Origin: Comamonadaceae bacterium CG_4_10_14_3_um_filter_60_75
GTDB lineage: Bacteria > Pseudomonadota > Gammaproteobacteria > Burkholderiales > Burkholderiaceae_C
Direction: 5' to 3'
DNA: 10,201 nucleotides
NCBI GenBank assembly: GCA_002784245.1
Contig: PFKL01000028.1
Location: 1 to 10,201 of the forward strand
Within the stretch, counting starts at the first letter, position 1. The number at the start of each line of letters is the position of its first letter. The translations under genes and the position numbers were made by a program. The notes beneath the pieces were generated by a model. That model saw only the letters and a program-made list of their open reading frames with translations, was not told the DNA's origin and ran no database searches. This document shows, one piece after another, positions 5,323 to 10,201 of the stretch.

Positions 5323-6789
5323 ATGGTTGACGACAAACTAACGCTGCTTGCTGGCGCGGCGCCCGCTGCGCGTTTATGGGTGGAGTCGCTTGACAGCGAC
5401 GGTCAAGGCGTTGCACACAGCGCCGACGGCAAGGTGGTTTTCATCGAGGGCGCATTGCCTTTTGAGTCGGTCAGCGTCAGGGTCAACCGGAGAAAGAACA
5501 ACTGGGAGCAAGGCACATTGGTACAGTTGCACAAGGCGTCGTCGCAACGCGTCGAGCCGGGCTGCCTGCATTTTGGCTTGCATGCCGGTGCGTGCGGTGG
5601 TTGCAAGATGCAACATTTGCACAGCACCGCGCAGGTTGCGGTCAAGCAACGCGTGCTGGAAGACGGTTTGTGGCACCTGGGCAAGGTCAAGCCGGAACAG
5701 ATCCTGCGTCCCATTGAGGGGCCGACCTGGGGCTACCGCTACCGTGCGCGGCTTTCGGTGCGCCATGTCCGAAAAAAAGGCACGGTGCTGATCGGTTTTC
5801 ACGAACGTAAAAGCAGCTATGTCGCTGATATGAAAAGCTGCCCGGTGTTGCCTGCTTCGGTGAGCAATTTGTTGCTGCCTTTGCGCTCGCTGATTCAGTC
5901 GCTTGATGCGGTAGAGACCTGCCCGCAGATTGAACTGGCGTGTGGTGATGCGGTGATGGCACTGGTGCTGCGGCATCTGGCTCCATTGACCGAAGCTGAC
6001 CTGGCCCGCTTGAAAACTTTTGCGCAACAGCATGTGGCGGTGGGGGTGCAGTGGTGGTTGCAGTCCAAAGGGCCTGAAACGGTGCAACTGCTGGAGGACT
6101 CGGCGCAGGAACTCAGTTACGCGCTGCCAGAGTTTGGCATTACCATGCCCTTCAGGCCGACCGACTTTACCCAGGTCAATCCGCAGATCAACCGTATTCT
6201 GGTGTCCCAGGCGCTGCGTTTGCTGGCGGTGCAAAAAGGCGATCGGGTGATTGACTGGTTTTGTGGTTTGGGCAATTTCACCTTGCCGCTGGCGACCCAG
6301 GCGGGGCAAGTGCTGGGCGTGGAGGGTAGCGAAACGCTGGTCCAGCGCGCGCGGCATAATTATATAAAAAACAAAGCTACAGCCCCAGTCTATCAAGCGT
6401 TATGTGATACAAATTTTGTAGCGCGAAATCTGTTTGAAATGACCCCGGCGTTGCTGGTACAGGATGGTAGCGCCGAGCGCTGGCTGATTGATCCACCGCG
6501 TGAAGGCGCTTTTTCCCTGGTACGTGCGCTGGCCGATTTGTATCAGCAGTCAAATGGCGCCGAAGGGGTGGAGACGACACCAGGCGCCGCAGCATGGACG
6601 CCACCACAGCGGATTGTCTATGTGAGCTGCAATCCAGCGACGCTGGCGCGCGACGCTGGGTTGCTGGTGCACGAGGCTGGCTACCGATGTCGTTCTGCTG
6701 GCGTGATCAACATGTTCCCGCACACGGCGCATGTGGAAAGCATGGCGGTTTTCGATCGCGTTGACCCGCTCACATCAACGCAGCGTTAG
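5323..6789 (+). CDS. rlmD: 23S rRNA (uracil(1939)-C(5))-methyltransferase RlmD
   Basis: A 488-residue iron-sulfur rRNA methyltransferase (RumA/TrmA family) that makes m5U1939 in 23S rRNA. It has an N-terminal TRAM RNA-binding domain (about 8-70), 4Fe-4S ligands C81, C91, C94 and C173, SAM motif I DWFCGLGNFTLPLA (311-324), IDPPREGA (389-396), the catalytic nucleophile C436 in YVSCNPATLARD (433-444), and the general base E472 in HVESMAVF. The spacing C81-x9-C91 is longer than the C-x5-C of E. coli RumA. The protein is about 55 residues longer than the E. coli enzyme; part of this is an AT-rich in-frame segment at residues 346-367 (see the repeat entry), part a loop at 411-428. ATG 5323 matches the expected N-terminus, although no Shine-Dalgarno is visible; an in-frame TTG at 5287 would add 12 residues. 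The stop overlaps the convergent lipoprotein gene by four bases. Confidence 0.94.
   Translation: MVDDKLTLLAGAAPAARLWVESLDSDGQGVAHSADGKVVFIEGALPFESVSVRVNRRKNNWEQGTLVQLHKASSQRVEPGCLHFGLHAGACGGCKMQHLHSTAQVAVKQRVLEDGLWHLGKVKPEQILRPIEGPTWGYRYRARLSVRHVRKKGTVLIGFHERKSSYVADMKSCPVLPASVSNLLLPLRSLIQSLDAVETCPQIELACGDAVMALVLRHLAPLTEADLARLKTFAQQHVAVGVQWWLQSKGPETVQLLEDSAQELSYALPEFGITMPFRPTDFTQVNPQINRILVSQALRLLAVQKGDRVIDWFCGLGNFTLPLATQAGQVLGVEGSETLVQRARHNYIKNKATAPVYQALCDTNFVARNLFEMTPALLVQDGSAERWLIDPPREGAFSLVRALADLYQQSNGAEGVETTPGAAAWTPPQRIVYVSCNPATLARDAGLLVHEAGYRCRSAGVINMFPHTAHVESMAVFDRVDPLTSTQR
6357..6422. repeat. AT-rich palindromic segment inside rlmD, likely inserted dispersed repeat
   Basis: A short AT-rich tract interrupts the GC-rich rlmD coding sequence. 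It contains nested inverted repeats: GCTACA (6376-6381) with TGTAGC (6417-6422), TATCA (6391-6395) with TGATA (6405-6409), and the perfect TACAAA-T-TTTGTA (6408-6420). It stays in frame, encoding NYIKNKATAPVYQALCDTNF, where E. coli RlmD has a shorter stretch (about eight residues fewer) between the motif I/acidic strand and the NL-E segment. The composition resembles the short AT-rich palindromic repeats scattered through Comamonadaceae genomes as I remember them. That family membership is from memory and not verified, and no second copy is in the window. Confidence 0.5.
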
Positions 6790-7139
6790 CGCGCAGGTGC
6801 TTTGCCTTTTGCTGACGACTCGTTGATAACTTCTTCAACCGGCGCGCCAGAGGCAGGTTTGGTTGGTTCAGCGGGCTGGATTTCAGCACGCAGGCCTTCA
6901 ATCTTGTTGTCGCGCATGTAGGCGTCCATTTCCAGCCAGCCGCTGTAGATGAACGCTTTGTTGATGCCTTTGTTGAGAGCGTAGCAGTCTTCAATGCTGC
7001 GCAGTCCGTGCCGACAGGCCGCGCCAATGGCCTTGGCCTCGGCTTCGCGTTGGGCAATGCGTGGATCTGGGCCCAGGCCCAACAGGTCACAGGCCGAAAG
7101 CGACAAGGCAGCGACAACAACAGCTAAGCGTCTGGACAT
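6786..7139 (-). CDS. Small lipoprotein of unknown function
   Basis: A 117-residue protein I do not recognise. It starts MSRRLAVVVAALSLSAC, a signal peptide with lipobox LSAC, so lipidation at Cys17 and anchoring to a membrane on the periplasmic side are expected. The mature part has two further cysteines (C42 and C52) in a compact conserved-looking block (AIGAACRHGLRSIEDCYALNKG, 38-59) that could form a disulfide, then FIYSGWLEMDAYMRDNKIEGL (63-83). It ends in a low-complexity, Pro/Ala/Lys-rich tail (88-117). The ATG at 7139 has no clear Shine-Dalgarno. Because a terminator follows the upstream yccA-like gene, its own promoter should lie in 7140-7215, but no convincing hexamer pair is visible there. 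The last four bases overlap the convergent rlmD stop. Coding composition looks like the neighbours, so it seems native. Confidence 0.8.
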   Translation of the reverse strand: MSRRLAVVVAALSLSACDLLGLGPDPRIAQREAEAKAIGAACRHGLRSIEDCYALNKGINKAFIYSGWLEMDAYMRDNKIEGLRAEIQPAEPTKPASGAPVEEVINESSAKGKAPAR

Positions 7140-7215
7140 AAAGCGTCAAAGGGTTGGCGAATCAAAATACGGTTACGGTTTCGATTCAAACACGGTCAAT
7201 TTTCAGCTAAGCAGC

Positions 7216-7239
7216 AAAAAAGGCCCGAATGGGCCTTTT
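7216..7239 (-). terminator. Rho-independent terminator of the yccA-like gene
   Basis: A perfect 9-base-pair stem, AAAAGGCCC (7218-7226) and GGGCCTTTT (7231-7239), with a four-base loop. On the minus strand it is followed by a run of T residues (the A run at 7216-7221), as expected for intrinsic termination 26 bases past the yccA-like stop codon. The A/T flanks on both sides would also let it work on plus-strand transcripts arriving from rlmD, though its main role is on the minus strand. Confidence 0.9.
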
Positions 7240-7264
7240 GTTTGTTGGCTAGGCCGGCAAGGGG

Positions 7265-7954
7265 TCAATCGCGTTCGCCACCCATGATGCCGAGCAAGGC
7301 CAGCAGGCTCTGAAACACGTTGATGATATCCAGGTACAGCGCCAACGTGGCGCTGATGTAGTTGGTCTCACCACCGTCGACAATACGTTTGAGGTCATAC
7401 AACATATAGGCGCTAAAGACACCGATAGCCATGACCGAAATCGCCATCATGCCAGCGGTGGAACCAATAAACACGTTGATGATGCCGCCCACCAAAATAG
7501 CCAATGCGCCGACGAATAGCCACTTGCCCATACCCGACAAGTCACGTTTGATGACGCTGGACAAGCTGGCCATCACAAAAAATACACCCGCCGTGCCGCC
7601 GAAAGCGGTCATGATCAACTCAGGGCCGTTTTTGAAACCCAGCACCATCGCGATCATGCGCGATAGCATCAGCCCCATGAAGAAGGTAAAGCCTAGCAGC
7701 ACCGGCACGCCGGCCGCTGAATTCTTGGTTTTTTCAATAGCGTACATGAAGCCAAACGCGCCACCCAAAAACACCACCAGGCCGACGCCGCCGCTCAGCG
7801 ATTGCGTGATGCCGGTGGCAACACCGAGCCAGGCACCAAAAACGGTAGGAACCAGGCTGAGCGCCAGCAGCCAATAAGTGTTGCGCAGAACCTTGTTGCG
7901 CTCTTGCGACATGTAGCCGTAGCCGCGGTCAATGGATTGGATGTGATCTGTCAT
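7265..7954 (-). CDS. yccA: Bax inhibitor-1/YccA family membrane protein
   Basis: A 229-residue integral membrane protein with seven predicted helices (about 25-46, 55-73, 81-105, 110-132, 142-163, 167-188 and 199-224). The N-terminal KVLRNTYWLLALSL matches E. coli YccA, and the C-terminal half has the family's conserved acidic residues D187 (MLYDLKRIVDGG) and D209 (ALYLDIINVFQSLL). The acidic pair in related BI-1 proteins controls a pH-gated calcium leak, while E. coli YccA is a substrate and modulator of the membrane protease FtsH. Which of these roles applies here is unknown. A strong ribosome binding site, AAGGAGG (complement of 7961-7967), lies six bases before the ATG. The gene has its own terminator and appears monocistronic, divergent from the GlcG-like gene. 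Confidence 0.92.
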   Translation of the reverse strand: MTDHIQSIDRGYGYMSQERNKVLRNTYWLLALSLVPTVFGAWLGVATGITQSLSGGVGLVVFLGGAFGFMYAIEKTKNSAAGVPVLLGFTFFMGLMLSRMIAMVLGFKNGPELIMTAFGGTAGVFFVMASLSSVIKRDLSGMGKWLFVGALAILVGGIINVFIGSTAGMMAISVMAIGVFSAYMLYDLKRIVDGGETNYISATLALYLDIINVFQSLLALLGIMGGERD

Positions 7955-7995
7955 GAAAGGCCTCCTTGAGGTCGGTTGGTAAACAAGTAGCGTTC

Positions 7996-8022
7996 ATTTT
8001 AAGGTTGGGGTCGACAATTCAA
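7996..8022 (-). promoter_or_regulatory. Candidate promoter of the yccA-like gene
   Basis: On the minus strand, TTGAAT (8017-8022) and TAAAAT (7996-8001, 5 of 6 to TATAAT) form a -35/-10 pair with a short 15-base spacer. The implied start near 7989 gives a leader of about 35 bases containing the AAGGAGG ribosome binding site. The remainder of the 183-base divergent gap (7955-8137) holds no gene and no clear plus-strand promoter. Confidence 0.4.
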
Positions 8023-8137
8023 GTCAGGTTTTTGTCGCTGTTCCTACTTTTTGTGAGGCCTCTTGCAACCAGGTTGAGGGTAAACGGACGCTGCCAGAGG
8101 GGTATGCTCAAGACGTTGCCAACACCGATTTTTCCAA

Positions 8138-8545
8138 ATGAAAACCAAACTTTTTCTTGAGATGACAGACGTCAAGGCGATCGCTGCCGCAGCCGAGGCC
8201 GAGGCCATGCGCAATCGTTGGGCGGTGACCATCGCCATCGTGGACGACGGCGGCGAGTTGCTGTGGCTTCAGCGACTTGACGGTGCTGCAGCGCTATCGG
8301 CGCATATCGCACCGGCCAAGGCGCGCACGTCAGCGATGGGGCGCCGTGAGAGCAAAACTTACGAGGATGTAATTAATGGTGGTCGCGTTGCATTTGTGAC
8401 GGTGCCCGGCATCGACGGCATGTTGGAAGGTGGTGTGCCGATCCTGAAAGACGATGTTTGTCTTGGCGCGGTCGGTGTCAGTGGCGTCAAATCAGTGGAA
8501 GACGCGCAAATCGCCCGGGCTGGCATTGCAGCGTTGGGCTTGTAA
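8138..8545 (+). CDS. GlcG/HbpS family (DUF336) protein
   Basis: A 135-residue single-domain protein of the GlcG/HbpS family. Recognisable landmarks are the opening helix VKAIAAAAEAEAMRN (12-26), the strand motif VTIAIVDDGGELLWLQRLDGA (30-50), the AKARTSAMGRRES helix (60-72), and PGIDGMLEGGVPILKDDVCLGAVGVSG (90-116) followed by ED-QIARAG. Members are found beside glycolate or other oxidation genes, and some bind haem (HbpS); the biochemical role is mostly unknown and no partner gene is next to this one. No secretion signal is present, so it is probably cytoplasmic. ATG 8138 fits family N-termini, but no Shine-Dalgarno precedes it within 15 bases. It converges on ppsR with only 10 bases between the stop codons and no clear terminator. 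Confidence 0.88.
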   Translation: MKTKLFLEMTDVKAIAAAAEAEAMRNRWAVTIAIVDDGGELLWLQRLDGAAALSAHIAPAKARTSAMGRRESKTYEDVINGGRVAFVTVPGIDGMLEGGVPILKDDVCLGAVGVSGVKSVEDAQIARAGIAALGL

Positions 8546-8555
8546 GCGGCGGGTA

Positions 8556-9377
8556 TCAGTACTTCAGACGTTCGGGCCGCAATTCCTGGAGGATGGTGGT
8601 CGATATTTCTTCGATCGATTTGGTGGTGGTTGACAGCCAGCGGATGCCCGAGCGGCGCATCATCGCTTCGGCTTCGCGGACTTCGTGGCGGCAGTTTTCC
8701 AATGAGGCGTATTTGGAATTGGGTCGGCGCTCATTGCGTATCTCGCTCAGGCGCTCAGGCTGAATGCTCAGGCCAAAGAGTTTTTTGCGCTGGGCTTTGA
8801 GTGCCGGAGGCAAGTCCTGTCGTTCAAAATCTTCAGGAATAAGCGGGTAATTGGACGCCTTGAGCCCGTATTGCATCGCCAGATAAAGGGAGGTCGGCGT
8901 CTTGCCGCTGCGACTGACGCCCACCAGAATCACATCGGAATTTTCGAGATCACGGTTGGACTGGCCGTCGTCGTGCTCGAGTGAAAAGTTGATAGCCTCG
9001 ATGCGCGACTGGTATTGCTCACTTTTGCTTGAGTCACTGAAGCGGCCAATGCGGTGATTCGACTTGAGGTTCAGTTCTTTTTCCAGCGGGTGAACAAAGG
9101 TGCTGAACATATCCATCAGCATACCCTGACAGCCGTCCTGGATGACCTGCAACACCTCTGAGTTGGCCAACGTCAAAAAAACAATCGGACGTTTGTTGTC
9201 GATGACGCCGGCGTGGTTGATCTGGCGAACGGCGCTGTGTGCCTTGTCCACGTTGTCAACAAACGGCAATCTGACACGCTGCAGTTCGGATTCAAACTGG
9301 TTCAGGATCGCGTTACCAAAGGTCTCGGCGGTGATGCCGGTGCCGTCAGAGACAAAGAATACGGTTCGGTTAGGCAT
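8556..9377 (-). CDS. ppsR: PEP synthase regulatory protein (bifunctional kinase/pyrophosphorylase)
   Basis: A 273-residue DUF299-family protein. In characterised members it inactivates phosphoenolpyruvate synthase by ADP-dependent phosphorylation of an active-site threonine and reactivates it by phosphate-dependent dephosphorylation. Family landmarks are the N-terminus MPNRTVFFVSDGTGITAET (1-19), PFVDNVDKAH (38-47), MFSTFVHPLEKEL, the P-loop-like GVSRSGKTPTSLYLA (153-167), and FGLSIQPERLSEIRNERRP (201-219). Total length is typical. The frame stays open upstream to 9515, but the family N-terminus begins at the ATG at 9377; the 46 extra residues show no family resemblance. No good Shine-Dalgarno precedes it. 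It is divergent from ppsA, its expected target, as in E. coli and many relatives, which strongly supports the function. Confidence 0.95.
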   Translation of the reverse strand: MPNRTVFFVSDGTGITAETFGNAILNQFESELQRVRLPFVDNVDKAHSAVRQINHAGVIDNKRPIVFLTLANSEVLQVIQDGCQGMLMDMFSTFVHPLEKELNLKSNHRIGRFSDSSKSEQYQSRIEAINFSLEHDDGQSNRDLENSDVILVGVSRSGKTPTSLYLAMQYGLKASNYPLIPEDFERQDLPPALKAQRKKLFGLSIQPERLSEIRNERRPNSKYASLENCRHEVREAEAMMRRSGIRWLSTTTKSIEEISTTILQELRPERLKY

Positions 9378-9422
9378 GGCGGAGGTGGGTCGGGTTGAAT
9401 AAAAGGGCTCTTTTTGGCACGT

Positions 9423-9447
9423 CGTCGCGCACTGGGTTTGCGCGGCG
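9423..9447. promoter_or_regulatory. Imperfect 25-base dyad between ppsR and ppsA
   Basis: The arms CGTCGCGCA (9423-9431) and TGCGCGGCG (9439-9447) are inverted repeats matching at 8 of 9 positions around a 7-base centre. The dyad lies 45-70 bases before the ppsR start, and its right end covers the -35 position (9442-9447) of a plus-strand promoter whose -10 would be TACAAT at 9465-9470. That -35 sequence itself is poor. This arrangement suits an operator for a regulator controlling ppsA, ppsR or both. In GC-rich DNA a match like this can also arise by chance. Confidence 0.35.
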
Positions 9448-9464
9448 TCAGTTTTGTTCAGGCC

Positions 9465-9470
9465 TACAAT
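9465..9470 (+). promoter_or_regulatory. Candidate -10 element for ppsA
   Basis: TACAAT, 5 of 6 to the sigma-70 -10 consensus, followed by an AT-rich stretch and about 100 bases before the ppsA ATG. The -35 position has no match to TTGACA (it falls in the dyad at 9423-9447), so the promoter would need an activator or be weak. The leader downstream carries a run of eight T residues (9550-9557) and the ribosome binding site TGGAG (9564-9568). Confidence 0.35.
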
Positions 9471-9574
9471 TATTATCATCGAATTAGTTTCGGCTTCAGG
9501 CGGCTTCCAGACCACAACACCAAAACGAAAATCGCCTGCATGCGCCCCGTTTTTTTTAACTTCTGGAGATATTC

Positions 9575-10201
9575 ATGACTGCACTTTTTGCGCCGACCGA
9601 TCTAGTGGTGCCCTTTGAAAAGCTGAGAATGACCGATGTCGATTCGGTTGGTGGCAAGAACGCGAGCCTGGGTGAAATGATCTCCAATTTACCTACGGGG
9701 GTCAAAGTGCCTACCGGGTTTGCGACGACGGCGCATGCATTCCGCGAGTTCTTGAAGTTTGGCAACTTGAGCCAGAAAATCAACGATCGTTTGGCCAAGC
9801 TCGATACCGAAGACGTCAATGCGCTGGCTGTCGCAGGCGCTGAAATCCGCGCGATGGTTGAAAATCAGCCGTTTCCGGCTGATTTCGAGGCCGGGATCCG
9901 CGCGGCGTTTGTGACACTCTGCGGCGCGAATGCGCAGGCGTCTTTTGCGGTGCGCTCGTCGGCCACCGCCGAAGACCTGCCTGATGCGTCTTTTGCTGGG
10001 CAACAAGAGACTTTTCTCAACGTGACTGGCATCGAAGCGATATTGCACAAAATTCGCGAAGTGTTTGCGTCGCTTTACAACGACCGTGCCATCAGCTACC
10101 GGGTGCACAAAGGGTTTGCCCATGAACATGTCGCGCTCAGCGCGGGTATTCAGCGTATGGTGCGCTCTGATCTTGGTGCAGCTGGCGTCATGTTCACACT
10201 T
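9575..10201 (+). CDS. ppsA: Phosphoenolpyruvate synthase, N-terminal part
   Basis: The first 209 residues of PEP synthase (pyruvate, water dikinase); the gene runs off the right edge (full length is usually near 790-800). The enzyme converts pyruvate and ATP to PEP, AMP and phosphate, feeding gluconeogenesis. The visible portion is the ATP-grasp nucleotide-binding domain: VGGKNASLGEMI (25-36), VPTGFATTAHAFREFL (45-60), FAVRSSATAEDLPDASFAGQQETFLNV (124-150) with the conserved RSS motif at 127-129, LYNDRAISYR (167-176) and QRMVRSDLGAAGVMFTL (193-209). The start is ATG 9575 with TGGAG at 9564-9568. Sequence and length so far are intact. The adjacent divergent ppsR encodes its regulatory kinase/phosphorylase. 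Confidence 0.97.
   Translation, partial: MTALFAPTDLVVPFEKLRMTDVDSVGGKNASLGEMISNLPTGVKVPTGFATTAHAFREFLKFGNLSQKINDRLAKLDTEDVNALAVAGAEIRAMVENQPFPADFEAGIRAAFVTLCGANAQASFAVRSSATAEDLPDASFAGQQETFLNVTGIEAILHKIREVFASLYNDRAISYRVHKGFAHEHVALSAGIQRMVRSDLGAAGVMFTL

Noticed and set aside
5374..6396. Long minus-strand open frame (340 codons) opposite rlmD
   Set aside because: It mirrors the high-GC codon structure of rlmD, is rich in His, Gln and Arg, and has no recognisable domain. rlmD is unambiguous on the plus strand.
7431..7877. Plus-strand open frame inside the yccA-like gene
   Set aside because: It is a shadow of a seven-helix membrane protein; the translation is Pro/Thr/Lys-rich with no family resemblance.
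8546..8580. GCGGC/GCCGC inverted repeat between the convergent GlcG-like gene and ppsR as a terminator
   Set aside because: The loop is 25 bases, there is no T run, and the right arm is inside the ppsR coding sequence.
9378..9515. Upstream extension of ppsR by 46 residues
   Set aside because: The family N-terminus MPNRTVFFVSDGTGITAE begins at 9377; the upstream residues show no family resemblance and would cover the divergent promoter region.
9522..9557. AAAACG/CGTTTT arms followed by T8 in the ppsA leader as an attenuator
   Set aside because: The closing arms are A/T-rich and separated by 20 bases with no stable inner stem, so the T run alone is not enough evidence.

Overview
The window looks like ordinary core chromosome of a betaproteobacterium, most likely a Burkholderiales member of the Comamonadaceae (Rhodoferax/Polaromonas-like). 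Reasons: moderately high GC with strong third-position G/C bias, the gene content (cydB-cydX-ybgE, ccoG, surE-pcm-nlpD, rlmD, yccA, ppsR/ppsA), the style of the proteins, and TACAAT-like -10 elements. The genus assignment is inference. I see no rRNA, tRNA, CRISPR array, transposase, integrase or phage gene.

Layout. (1) 2-539, plus strand: the end of a cytochrome bd oxidase operon, with the CydB C-terminus, the tiny subunit CydX and a YbgE-family membrane protein. (2) 689-2773, plus: a two-gene unit of a metallo-beta-lactamase-fold protein related to ETHE1/persulfide dioxygenase, followed 3 bases later by ccoG, the ferredoxin-like membrane protein of cbb3 oxidase maturation. (3) 2835-5268, plus: surE-pcm-nlpD, a tightly packed stationary-phase/repair/cell-wall cluster (ATGA overlap, then an 11-base gap), followed by rlmD (5323-6789) where many relatives carry rpoS. 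(4) 6786-7954, minus: a small lipoprotein of unknown function and, upstream of it, a YccA/Bax-inhibitor-1 membrane protein with its own terminator. (5) 8138-8545, plus: a small GlcG/HbpS-family protein. (6) 8556-9377 minus and 9575-end plus: the divergent pair ppsR and ppsA (cut by the window edge), i.e. PEP synthase and its bifunctional regulatory kinase/phosphorylase.

How they work together: the left third is about respiration under low oxygen (bd oxidase and cbb3 assembly), with a sulfur-dioxygenase-like protein that seems to have lost metal ligands. The middle is a housekeeping and stress-survival block. The right end is a self-contained control module for gluconeogenic PEP synthesis.

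I do not see a new multi-gene system. The observations most worth checking are: the ETHE1-like protein with missing metal ligands next to respiratory genes; a short AT-rich, multiply palindromic segment translated in frame inside rlmD, which looks like an inserted dispersed repeat; the absence of rpoS after nlpD; and a 25-base dyad in the ppsR/ppsA divergent promoter region.
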